NCBI GenBank assembly: GCA_963575745.1
Contig: CAUYUJ010015293.1
Location: forward strand, 275,001-339,000
DNA length: 64,000 bases
Direction of reading: 5' to 3'
Source: Prorocentrum cordatum
Taxonomy: Eukaryota > Sar > Dinophyceae > Prorocentrales > Prorocentraceae
In this document: one piece after another, positions 11,736 through 20,953 of the stretch
How positions within the stretch are numbered: position 1 is the stretch's first letter
Layout: each line of letters opens with the position of its first letter
The notes under the pieces: model-generated
The model's input: only the letters and a program-made list of their open reading frames with translations
The model's database searches: none
Told to the model about the DNA's origin: nothing
Position numbers and translations under genes: made by a program

Positions 11736-11796
11736 CTTATCCGCAACTGCGGGGTGGTACATAAGGCAACTCCTGGGTGGTCTTCGTGGGAACAAC

Positions 11797-11804
11797 TATA
11801 TAAG
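11797..11804 (+). promoter_or_regulatory. Possible TATA box (TATATAAG)
   Basis: TATATAAG lies about 56 bp before the ATG at 11860. Dinoflagellate genes usually lack TATA boxes, so this may mark a transposable-element promoter or be chance. Confidence 0.2.
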
Positions 11805-11859
11805 GGCCAAAAGTCTTGATTCGGAGCCTACTAAGCCAGACTAGGACAGATCACGCCGA

Positions 11860-12051
11860 ATGAGAGGCACGATTAGGGCAGAACAAACGCGACTGGACGG
11901 AAGTAACGGAATTGATCTGGATTCGGCAGGATCAGGCGATTATTCGACCACTGAGCCATCGGATATATCCAGTGCCGATGCTGAGTCGAACCTCCCAGGA
12001 GCTGCAACCCGACTGGGAGCCAGAGGGGAGGATGCCGAGGAGGGGCTTTGA
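11860..12051 (+). CDS. Weak candidate ORF, acidic 63 residues
   Basis: ATG at 11860 opens a 63-codon frame with an acidic Ser/Asp/Glu-rich middle (GSGDYSTTEPSDISSADAES) ending in TGA. It follows a TATATAAG motif. Codon third positions show little bias, unlike the firm exons, which would suit a foreign or retroelement origin, but no family was recognised. Could be chance. Confidence 0.22.
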   Translation: MRGTIRAEQTRLDGSNGIDLDSAGSGDYSTTEPSDISSADAESNLPGAATRLGARGEDAEEGL

Positions 12052-12478
12052 GGATGTGAGTCGGGTGTTCGGCCACGGGGAGCAATGAACGTGGGGATAG
12101 GAAACGTGCACCTTTCGTCCAACGTCTGGGCCCGCGGTGGCAATCTGGGGACCAAGTAAGTTTAGGGTCACTGCGGGCCCACTCCTCTGCTATCCTTGGT
12201 CCCCCAAGGTCTCTTGCCCCCCGCTGCCGTCCGCCCGAGTTTGGGGATGCGGGGGTGGGGCAGACCACCTTCTTCACTCCTACCCTGGGGCGCCCGCCAC
12301 TCGCCGGGCAAGTCCGACAGAAGCACTCGTCCTTAGTGTCTTGACGCACGCGCGGCCAATCGCAGCTCTCGCCGCTCCGTCCGGCCACAGCCCTGATCGC
12401 AACGGCTGCCATCGGAGAGCGGTACTCGAACAATGAAAAAGAGCATGGTCTAGTGGGTGTGGTGGGACATGGCTTACC

Positions 12479-12874
12479 GTGATGTGTGCGGGGGACGCCG
12501 CCCACGCGCCCCACTACACCTCACAGGAACCGCTGCCACCCGAAGGAACACCAGCTACGGCAGGCCTGATGCAATCAATGATTCTGGCACGTTCTCGAAG
12601 CTTCGGGTCCCGATCACTAGCCGTTCGTTCTTGGTCGACGTGCCTCCTGGACCTTGCCGAGCGATGGAGGCAATGCCTGGCCGTCCGAGGGCCAGGAAGA
12701 GACTACAAGGCCGCGCGGAGGGCCCTGGCAAGCCGAGGTGCGTCGGACTCTGGCCCGGCGGTTCCGCGGGGGGCGATCACGGAGCCGACTGCGTCGGGAG
12801 AGCTGGAAGCTCAGCCGGGGAGGGAGGGCGGGGCGAAAAGGGTACCGATGCTAGAGAAACCGAAAACAGCATAA
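12479..12874 (+). CDS. Weak candidate ORF, 131 residues
   Basis: The open frame contains a protein-like stretch near residues 50-80 (LDLAERWRQCLAVRGPGRDY) followed by an Ala/Arg-rich tail, ending in TAA at 12874. No domain recognised. It shares a region with the 11860 ORF and could be part of the same decayed element. The right end abuts an F4 element at 12888. Confidence 0.22.
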   Translation: MMCAGDAAHAPHYTSQEPLPPEGTPATAGLMQSMILARSRSFGSRSLAVRSWSTCLLDLAERWRQCLAVRGPGRDYKAARRALASRGASDSGPAVPRGAITEPTASGELEAQPGREGGAKRVPMLEKPKTA

Positions 12875-12887
12875 GCGTACTGTCTCG

Positions 12888-13003
12888 GAGTTCTGCTCGG
12901 CGTTCTTGGATCGGCGCTGGACCCTCCTCCCTGGCGCGCCGCCAGTGGGGCCCAACACCGATCCAAGAAATCCGCGTGAAACGCAGACATGATGTACATG
13001 TCT
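12888..13003. repeat. F4 fold-back element
   Basis: Inverted arms TTCTTGGATCGGCGCTGGACC and ACACCGATCCAAGAAATCCGC around a CTGGCGCGCCGCCAG centre. Confidence 0.65.
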
Positions 13004-13069
13004 TCTGTATGCGCGGTACTGTGGCTGAGATCACCGCTGGGGTTGTTCAGGGAATAGGGAGGTCAGAGT

Positions 13070-13295
13070 TGAATGCCACGGTTAGATGTTTCTAGCCTAA
13101 CCTAGCTTGGAAGTGTGTTTGCAAAAGCCATGAGCGGCTTACCGGGGGGTCAGACAACTTCGAGAAGCGGGCGGAGCCCACTTAGCCCGGGTCGCTACCC
13201 CCTCCACCCCATAAGAAGTTTATGGCACCTGTAGCCTCCTTGTGAGCTGATTTAGGCCAGATATGAACATCATAGTCATAGCATCCACTTCAACC
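13070..13295. repeat. F3 fold-back element
   Basis: Left arm has TAGCCTAACCTAGCTTGG. Right arm has GGCACCTGTAG, GAGCTGATTTAGGCCAGAT and GCATCCACTTC. Inverted arms of about 60-70 bp. Better copies at 18998 and 36547. Confidence 0.55.
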
Positions 13296-13519
13296 TTCCT
13301 ATCCCTTTAGCGCTCCAAGCGGTGATCTCAGCTGCGTCAGGGAAGCTGGACAACTCAACTGGGGGGAGAGGCAAAAAAGATACCCATACATCTGATCGCC
13401 GAACCTCTCCCGGGGCGCATCCTGACCACAATCTCGAGGAGAACCCAGCCATGACCACGAAGACTCTCCAGGACGAGCAGCAGTATCGGTTCTTTTCCTG
13501 GAAGAAGGAAAACATAATC

Positions 13520-13565
<46 letters not shown>

Positions 13566-13603
13566 CCACCACCACCACCACCACCAACACCAACACCAAC
13601 ACC

Positions 13604-13640
<37 letters not shown>
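13520..13640. repeat. (AAC)n microsatellite
   Basis: About 120 bp of AAC with an ACC block. The inverse of the GTT tracts at 9.8-11.6 kb. Confidence 0.9.
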
Positions 13641-13641
<1 letters not shown>

Positions 13642-13660
13642 AAACGCCATAAACACGATT

Positions 13661-13776
13661 ATGTCGCGCTCCGCGCGGATTTCTTGGAACTGCGCTGGAC
13701 CCCCCTTCCCTGGTGCGCGGAGCGCGCCAGGGGCGGCGCCAGAGGGGTCGCCAGGGGGTCCGCGCGGAGCGCCAAA
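13661..13776. repeat. F4 fold-back element
   Basis: GCGCTCCGCGCGGATTTCTTGG...GCGCTGGACC on the left, and the inverse end GGTCCGCGCGGAGCGCC on the right. Confidence 0.6.
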
Positions 13777-14309
13777 AGTTCATGTTGATACATGCTTTTC
13801 TTGTTCGATTTCCCGGATCTGACGAGCTGCTCCACCCCAATGGCGGCTCGACGCGCGAGCAGGCGTGGACGATCACGGGCCGACTGCGCGATCGGTGAGC
13901 GCGCAGGCGAGGGCCACCACGGCCGAAGGACAACGCCTCCCGACGCGGTGGGGATGTGCTCGGCTGTCGGCCCCAAGATGGGCGGGGTCGGTCGGCAGGC
14001 GAGCACCCGCTTGTCTTAGGTCGGGCATGTCCTCCTACAGGGGGATTCTGGACGAACTATAAGAAATATTCAAACAATACCCCAAACTTGACCAAACTAT
14101 TAGTAAATCGTTCTCATCTTATTTTTTGGCCCATGTAGAGGGACAGGCCCGACTCAACGCTTGTCTTTTCCAAGAGTCGGACATCCGGGGTGACGAAAGC
14201 TGGGCAACAAGCCCGTGCGCTCCCCTCCCGGGCCCCCCCTCCGGGGGGCGAGGGCGAACCAGCTCGTTGCCCCTAATTCGCAACCTCGAGCGTCCGAATC
14301 TCAGGAAAC
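13777..14309. other. No supported gene
   Basis: Mixed composition with an AT-rich patch at 14055-14120. No repeat or coding signal clear enough to name. Confidence 0.4.
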
Positions 14310-14369
14310 GGGCGCGCGCTCCACAACTGCCGACCCTCGTCGAGGAAGCCGAGGCTGCCCACCGGGATG
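14310..14369 (-). CDS. Candidate internal exon, 60 nt
   Basis: On the minus strand a CAG acceptor (14372-14370) is followed by C and then 19 codons with G or C in nearly every third position, reading IPVGSLGFLDEGRQLWSAR. A GT donor lies at 14309-14308 after CGC CC. The intron side of the acceptor is an F7 sequence, as at the HPR exon at 40361, which supports a real splice site. No partner exon or function identified. Confidence 0.35.
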
Positions 14370-14377
14370 CTGCTCCA

Positions 14378-14532
14378 GGATGAAGGGGCCCTGGGACACA
14401 CAAATAAATAGACAACATGATTCCCCATATGTCAAAACATTTTCTGGGTTTTTGTCTTCCCCCCCACTCCCCAGATTTCCTTGGGAATCGACAATGAATT
14501 GTGCCTGTGTGTTTTCTGCTCCCTCCCGACAG
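14378..14532 (-). repeat. F7 intron-end sequence
   Basis: About 155 bp with GGGCCCTGGGACACAC, CCCCATATGT, GTCTTCCCCCCCAC and TGTGTCTGTGTG-like blocks in fixed order, also at 19690-19855 and 40372-40535. Two of the three copies abut an acceptor-like AG and an exon-like frame. Confidence 0.6.
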
Positions 14533-15424
14533 GAGTTTGGGACACCTCGGGGAGTGCCGGGCTGGCCCCCCCCCCCCCCCCGCCTGTCGGGACGCCCTGC
14601 CTGCCTGCCTGCCCCCCCCCCGATCGATTCCCAGCTGTCGGGTAACAAGCGGGTGCCCATTCTGTCAGCAAGATCTTGCTGGCGCTTCTTGACGCTTGGG
14701 CGCTTGTCGGACGATCCGCAGAAATCTGCGAGAACCTGATGGCGTCCGGGAGAATGCGGAAGAATCTGGAAGAATCCTGGACAATTCGGAAGAATCTGGG
14801 GTGAAATGGCATTTCACCCCCCTGAAACGGGCCCCCGCTTGTAACCCGAATGGGCCCCGAACTTCGGGCAACAAACGGGTGCTCATTTCACCACCTAACA
14901 TGGGCACCCGCTCGTGCCCCGAAGCTCGGGGAATTTCGGGCTGCCCCGGCTGCCCCCTCTCGAAGTCTCCCGGACTTCGGGCAACAAGCGGGTGCCCATG
15001 TCAGGAGGTGGCACGGGCACCCGCCGGTTACCCGAATTGCGGGGAGCCCAGGCTGCCCCAAACAAATTGTTGCAGAATTTCTGGTAGCCAGCTGGTGCCC
15101 ATGTCAGTGGGTGGAATGGGCCCCGCTTGTTGCCGAAAGTTCGGAACGTCGGGAAACGAGCGGGTGCCCATTGCAACCCCCGGAAAGGGCACCTTTTTGA
15201 CCAGAAGTCTGATGAATTCCGGGAAGCCCCAGCGCAAGCTGCCCCCCAAATGTCTTCGAACTTCGGGTAACAAGCGGGTGCCCACTTCGGGGCGTGAAAC
15301 GGGCACACGCGTGTTACCCTAATTTCGGGATGCCCAGGCTGCGGGGTGCCCATCTCGCCCCGAGAACTAGGCACCAGCTCGTTACCACATTTTGGCGACA
15401 CTCGGGAGACCCAGGCTGCCCACC

Positions 15425-15640
15425 ATGATGCAGGGAATCGAACTCTATACACCGACGCTGTTTCTGGCCCTGCATTGACATTGGCACTGGAGAGCGGATC
15501 CTGGTGTATACAAGACCCTGCTGTATACATGTTTCGTGGCTTCCCTGGAACATCGGTGGGAAAAAGTATACACCACGCCACCCCAGCGTCACCCCCGACC
15601 CTTAAAAAGTCCTGGGATTGAAAGACAGCCCGCCACTGGT
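15425..15640 (+). repeat. Dispersed 215-bp repeat, copy 1
   Basis: CGAACTCTATACACCGAC, GCGGATCCTGGTGTATAC, TTTCCCTGGAAC, TACACCACnCCACCCC and GGGATTGAAAnACAGCCC occur in the same order at 41865-42085. Confidence 0.65.
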
Positions 15641-15838
15641 AATGTACGGCAGGTTCGTGTCGTGCCGACCCTGGCGTTGGTTTTTGACACCGCAGGGATC
15701 GTTCAACCTTCAACGATCGGCCGCTGCCGCAACGTCCGATCGTTCAACATCGATCGATTCTGGGTCGCCGGCGGCGTTCAACCTTGAACGCCCGCGCTGG
15801 GGTCGCCGCTGGTCGACACGACGCAAACCTACCGTACA
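15641..15838. repeat. F6 fold-back element
   Basis: Starts TACGGCAGGTTCGTGTCGTG and ends GACACGACGCAAACCTACCG, an inverted pair of about 24 bp. The interior has GTTCAACCTT, GTTCAACATCGATCG and CGGGGTCGCCG-type motifs. The second copy is at 50056-50228. Confidence 0.7.
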
Positions 15839-18079
15839 TGTTAATGTTTCCCCGAACTTCGGGTAATACGCGGGTGCCAATCTCAGGGGGTGAGCTGCGC
15901 ACCCGCTCGTTACCCGAATTCCGGGGAGCCCGAGCGGCCCCGCAGCATTTCACAACGTGTCGGGCCACACGCGGGCGCTCGTTTTCACCGCCTGCCACGG
16001 GCACACGCCTGTGAGTGTAGGGTTGCTGCTGATTCCGGGGGGGGCCAGGCTGTCCTCACCGAATCGTGTCCCGAATCGAGGGTGGCAGGCGGGTGCCCAA
16101 ACTCACCCCCTGAGCTGAGCACCCGCTCTGGTACCCGAACTTCGGTGGGGCCCGGCTTCCCCCTTCCCAAGATCTCCCGAATCCCGGGCAACAAGCGGGT
16201 GCCCAGCTCATCCCCTGAAATATGCACCCGCATGTTTTTTTGATCGCGACCGCGGCGAGGAAAAGCCGGGCGGCATCTAGGATATTGCACACGAGCAACG
16301 GCTTAAAGTAGCGCAACGGAAGAAGAAGGCAAAAAGCAAAGAACAAGATCAAGCGGGAGACAAACAGGAGGCGAGCCTCACTGGCGCTCAGAGGAGCGCA
16401 GGCACGAACCCGCATGTTACACGAAGTTAGGGGAATTTCGGCGAGCCCAGGCTGCCCTCCTCCGAATATCTCCGACGTTCGGGTGACAAGCGGGTGCTCA
16501 TTCAAGAAGGGGAAAGGGGCATCCGCTTGTTACCCGAATTTCGGGAAGCCCAGGCTGCCCCCCGAAGTCTCCTGAATTTCTGGTAACAGGCGACTGTTTT
16601 TCACCCCCCTTGACATGGGCACCCGTCTGTTACCCGACAGCCCGAATTTCGGGTAACAAGCGGGTGCCCATCTCATCACCTGATAGTGGCACCCGCTTGC
16701 TGCCATATTTTTGGGGGATTTGGAATTTCGGCGGGCCCAGGCTGGTCCCAGGGTTGCCGCTTCCCTAAAACAAAAGAAATAAGGTAACGAGCGGGTGCCC
16801 ATATCGTGGGGTCTCGGGAAGCCCAGGCTGCCCCCCGAATTTCGCAGAAAACTTCGGTGAACCAGCGGGCCCCGTGTATCTCCCCCCCTGAGATGGGCAC
16901 CCGACTTTTGTACCCGAAACCTTGAACTTCATGAGATTTCAATGGGCCCAGGCTGCCCCCCCGCATTCCGGGTGATTCCAGGCAGGGCCCGGCTCACCCC
17001 GCCCGACTCTGTGCAGGATGTTGGGCACCAGCGGGTGCCCACGGGCTGATATGAGCAGCCGCTTCTTGCCCGAATTTCGGGGGGCCCAGGCTGCCCCCCC
17101 CCCCTGAGATTCCACGACTTTCGGGCACCAGGCGGGTGCCCATGTCCGGGAGGGCTCTGGGCACCCACCCGGTGGCCGCAAATCTGGGAGCCCGGGCTGC
17201 CCCTCCGAACATACCAGAATTTCGGGGGGTAACGAGCGGGTGAAGGTTTCAGAGGGGTGGAATGCGCGTGCGCCTGTTGCACGACTTCCGGCGAGCCCCC
17301 CGAAGGTCCCCGAGCTTCGGGTAGCCAGCGGGTGCCCCTGTCACCCCCCTGAGATGGGCGCCCGCTGGCTACACGAATCTCGGGAGACAAAACACATCGG
17401 GGAACCCAGGCTGCCCCCCACCAAATTTTGCAACGTTTCGGGTGACAAGCGGTTGCCCACTTCAGGGGGTGAAATCAACACCCGCTCGTTACCAAACTGT
17501 TGGGGAGCCCAGGCTGTCCCCCCCGAATGTGTGCAGAACGTCGGGCAACGAGCGGTTGCCCATGTCGCTCCCCTGACATCATGGGGCCCGCTTGGTACCC
17601 GAAGTTCTTGGATTTTCGGGGAGCCCAGACCGCCCCCCTGAATTTCTTGCAATTGCTGGCACAAGCGGGTGCTCATTTCAGGTGGCGACAGGAGCACCCG
17701 CTTGTCACCCGAATTTCGGGGAGCCTTGGCTGGTTCCCCTAATTTTTCCGAATTTCGGGCAACAAGCGGGTGCCCGCTTCACCCCCTGAAATGAGCACCC
17801 GCTTGCTGCAGGAATTGCGGGAAAGGTCACCGAGACCAGGCTGCCCCTCAGAATGTCCAAGAATTTCGGGTAACAGTCGGGTGCTCATGTCAGAAAGGCG
17901 AGATGGGGGCAACAAGCGGTGCCGGAAAAACAGCGGGGGCGCCCAAAGAGGGGGGGGCACCAGCTCGTCTCCCGACTTTTTTTCCGCAGCCGACATTTTG
18001 GAAGTGTTGGGTAACAAGCGGGCGCCTTGGATAACGGCAAAGCTTGGGCGGGGTGGGGCACGTCGGGGCGGGGGTGCGC

Positions 18080-18155
18080 TGCGATCGCCACAGGATGCGC
18101 GCGATCGCCATGGTATGCGCGCGATCGCCACGGGATGCGCGCGATCGCCACAATG
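18080..18155. repeat. 20-bp tandem repeat CGCGATCGCCACRGGATGCG
   Basis: Four units, rich in GCGATCGC palindromes. Confidence 0.7.
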
Positions 18156-18164
18156 TGTAACCCC

Positions 18165-18400
18165 CCCCCCTGCGCAGGACCGTTGCCGTCACCCCCCGGG
18201 GAGGAGGGGGGGCGCCAGTGACGACGGTTTTTGGCGCCAAAGGCCAGCCAAAACAACCTCGAGGCTCTGCGCCGCGAAGCCTCCCCTGCGCAGGACCGTT
18301 GCCGTCACCCCCGGGGAAGGGGGGGGGGGCGCCAGTGACGACGGCTTTTGGCGCCAAAGGCCAGCCAAAACAACCTCGAGGCCCTGCGCCGCGAAGCCCC
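18165..18400. repeat. Tandem duplication of about 118 bp
   Basis: CTGCGCAGGACCGTTGCCGTC ... GGCGCCAGTGACGACGG ... CCAAAACAACCTCGAGG ... CGCCGCGAAGCC occurs twice head to tail with few changes. Confidence 0.8.
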
Positions 18401-18499
18401 GCCTCCGACCCCAGGCGTGCGCCGTCGTGATTCGTCCACGTCGTGGCCCCCCCGGAACTCTGGACGTCTTCCCCCGCACGGGCCTGTTCCACCCCGGCG

Positions 18500-18785
18500 A
18501 TCCCGGAGCCCAGCGGGCGGCTCCCGGAAGGCGGCCGCGGCCCAAAACGATCCGCCGGGCCTGCGCTCTGCGGCGCGCCGCGCGGTGCCCGCGGCAGACG
18601 GCCCCCGCGCGGCCACGACCGTCGCGAGCGCGCGGCGGGCGGACGCTGAGCGCGGGTCACTGCCGCTCGCTCGGCGGGTCCAGGAGCCCCTCGCGGGGAG
18701 GGCGCTCGCGGCGCGCGCGCGCACCGACCCCTGGCAGGGCCCGGCCCGCGGCCCCCCCTGGCGAGAGCACCGCTGGGAGTGCTGA
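18500..18785. CDS. Ambiguous GC-rich candidate exon
   Basis: The plus-strand frame ending in TGA at 18785 (containing VQEPLAGRALAARARTDPWQ) and one minus-strand frame both have strong third-position GC bias. The plus reading has a more protein-like residue mix and ends cleanly before an F1 element. No splice partner found, so the strand is left open. Confidence 0.22.
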
Positions 18786-18802
18786 GGGGGGGCGGCGGGG
18801 GG

Positions 18803-18988
18803 CCGCGCGCACTTCCAGTAGGGGGGGGGGCACGGGGGGAGGGGGGAAGGCTTCTCGGAGGGAGGCTGCTTCTCAGAAGGGGTCGGCCATTGCATCCAGA
18901 GAGAGGGCCCGCACCCTCTGAGAAGCAGGGGTGCTTCCAAGAGGCCTGCCCCCCTCCCGCTCCCCCCCCCCCTCCCTCTGCGCGTGGC
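18803..18988. repeat. F1 fold-back element
   Basis: CGCGCAC, G-run, GGCTTCTCGGAGG..CTGCTTCTCAGAAGG on the left, and CTCTGAGAAGCAGGGGTGCTTCC, C-run, CTGCGCGTGG on the right. Confidence 0.7.
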
Positions 18989-18997
18989 CGAGATAGG

Positions 18998-19206
18998 GCG
19001 GTTCGAAGTGGATGCGCTGGCCTGGTTTAGGGGTGGGTTACAGGTGCCACAAGCAGCTTCGGGGGGTCAGTGAACCCCGCTAAGTGGGCGGAGCCCGCTC
19101 AGCCCAGATCGTTGGCCCCTAAGCCGCTTATGGCTTATGGCACCTGTAACCCACTCGTGAGCTAGGTTAGGCCAGATGCAACCCACCTTAGCATCCACTT
19201 CTAACC
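18998..19206. repeat. F3 fold-back element
   Basis: Left arm GAAGTGGATGCG..GGGTGGGTTACAGGTGCC. Right arm GGCACCTGTAACCCACTCGTGAGCTAGGTTAGGCCAGATGCAACCC..GCATCCACTTC. Arms nearly 60 bp. Confidence 0.75.
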
Positions 19207-19689
19207 TCTGTCCCCTTAGCACCCCTAGCGGTGATCTCAGCAAGGGCCGCCCAAGACGGCCCAAGGGCGCCCGAAACGCATTCCCAAAAACTCCCCGACA
19301 TGCGAGCATGCAGCTCACAATTACGTGTTCCCTCGATCTTCCGAGTGTCCCAGGCAGTTCCAGACGAACCGCAGCACCAGTCCCGGACGGCTCAAAAGGC
19401 CCCACGGGAGCCGCAGGACGGGCCCGAGACGGCCGAAGCTGGCCTCAAGCGGCCCCTAGCGATGACCCCACCCCTTGGCCTTCAAGGCGGCCAAGCTGCC
19501 CCCGACGCCACGAAGCAATACTACATCGTTAAAAACCCAACAGGAACCCTTGACCCCGTCTGTCTGCAGAAAATTTGGAGCCGGATCGATCCGCGGATCT
19601 CAGCATTAACGCGCCCTCCTGGCTGGGTCAGGACGGCATCCGCACCGACCCCCTGAGCCTGTGGACCTGTCCAGCATCGGTGTTATTCA
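19207..19689. other. No supported gene
   Basis: Contains GGCCCAAGACGGCC-like repeats. A short terminal-exon-like minus frame at 19633-19663 was too small to keep. Confidence 0.35.
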
Positions 19690-19855
19690 CGGGACCCAGG
19701 GACACACAAATAGATACACACAAATCCCAGGATGCCCCATATGTTCCGATATCTTTTGGATCCTCGTCTCCCCCCCCCACTTCCCATATTTTCCCATATC
19801 TACCTGGGGATCGACGACTCACGGTGTCTGTGCGCTCACGTTCCCCTCCTGAGCT
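19690..19855 (-). repeat. F7 intron-end sequence
   Basis: Same block order as 14378 and 40372 (CCCAGGGACACACAAATA, CCCCATATGTTCC, CCCCCCCCACTTCCCATATTTTCC, CTGTGCG). Confidence 0.55.
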
Positions 19856-20089
19856 GTGTATCCAACTGGGCGACGACAAGCAACGGCTCGCACGCGAGAC
19901 GACACGGCAGCCCGACGCGGTGCCTTGCGCGGGCCGCCACCGCGGCACGCTGTGCCCTGGAAGCGAGGGCGCTCCCCAGCCCGACGCCTTGCTTTTTGCT
20001 CGTGGCGCCGACCCCCAAAAGGTCTCGACCCGTCCCACGGGGGCCCGTTGCTCCTCCGCCGAGCCCTTCTCCGACTGGCTACATACCAG

Positions 20090-20230
20090 TAGGAAGGCAC
20101 CAAGTATACACCAACACCGATCCTGGCCATGATCACTCTGAGCCCAGGATCGGTGTATACGCCGTCCTGCCTTGGGCAGAATGTAAATACACCGATCCTG
20201 GGCCCAGGATCGGTGTTGGCGTATAGCTGG
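20090..20230. repeat. GGATCGGTGTATAC inverted repeats
   Basis: Three copies in alternating orientation (TATACACC..CCGATCCTGG and inverse) produce nested palindromes. Related TATACACCGA motifs occur at 15440 and 41890. Confidence 0.6.
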
Positions 20231-20447
20231 TGCCCTCCGAACGAGGCCACCCCGACCCAACCTGAAGACCCGAATGTCGGGTTGGAGCGGGGGGGGGGAT
20301 ACAGGCTCCATACGTGTTTTTTACCTAACAGCGAAGCCTGATAGGTTTTGTAATGGGGTCAAAAGAGAGCACCCGATGACTCCCCAGGGGGGTCTGGGCG
20401 GGAGCCGGACAAGTGAGGGCCGGGCTCCTTTTAAGCAAACAATCGCA

Positions 20448-20840
20448 CACTTCGTGCTCTTCGACGTCCCAGAACTCCATTCCCGGGCCACATTTTGGAT
20501 GCCCGGAACCAACTGTAAGCCACTTCGTGCTCTTCGACTTCCCAGAACTCCATTCCCGGGCCACATTTTGGATGCCCGGAGCCAACTGTAGGCCACTTCG
20601 TGCTCTTCGACTTCCCAGAACTCCATTCCCGGGCTACATTTTGGATGCCCGGAGCCAACTGTAAGCCACTTCGTGCTCTTGGATTCCCCAGAACAATATT
20701 CCCGGGCCACATTTTGAATGCCCGGAGCCAACTGTAGGCCACTTCGTGCTCTTCTATTTCCCAAAACTCCACTCCCGGGCCACATTTTGAATGCCCGGAG
20801 CCAATTGTACGCCACTTCGTGCTCTTCCACTTCCCAAACT
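20448..20840. repeat. 73-bp tandem repeat, about 5.4 copies
   Basis: CACTTCGTGCTCTT recurs at 20448, 20521, 20594, 20667, 20740 and 20813, an exact 73-bp period. Since 73 is not a multiple of 3, it does not encode a repeated peptide. It ends about 110 bp before the Helitron-type ORF. Confidence 0.9.
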
Positions 20841-20953
20841 TCCAAAACTCATCATCTTCATCATCATCATCGTCCCCGTAGCCTTCTTGGCTACAGCCCT
20901 GCTTTCGAAGATTTCCTTTCAAAGGAACTGCGCAGCGCCTACTGCACACCTTA

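Larger units (their letters stand above)
14800..17900. repeat. Array of palindromic repeats around AAGCGGGTGCCC
   Basis: Over 3 kb of imperfect units of roughly 100-130 bp. A typical unit reads TTCGGGTAACAAGCGGGTGCCC, a short C/T-rich centre, then the inverse GGGCACCCGCTTGTTACCC, then CGAATTTCGGGGAGCCCAGGCTGCCCCC. Each unit can fold on itself. The array is interrupted by other repeats at 15425-15838 and by unique sequence at 16235-16400. Long frames through it are artefacts. Confidence 0.85.

Noticed and set aside
14800-17900. CRISPR-like array
   Set aside because: Repeats are degenerate, palindromic units without spacers, in a eukaryotic nuclear setting.
19633-19663. Short minus-strand terminal exon beside an F7 copy
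   Set aside because: Ten codons; chance cannot be excluded.
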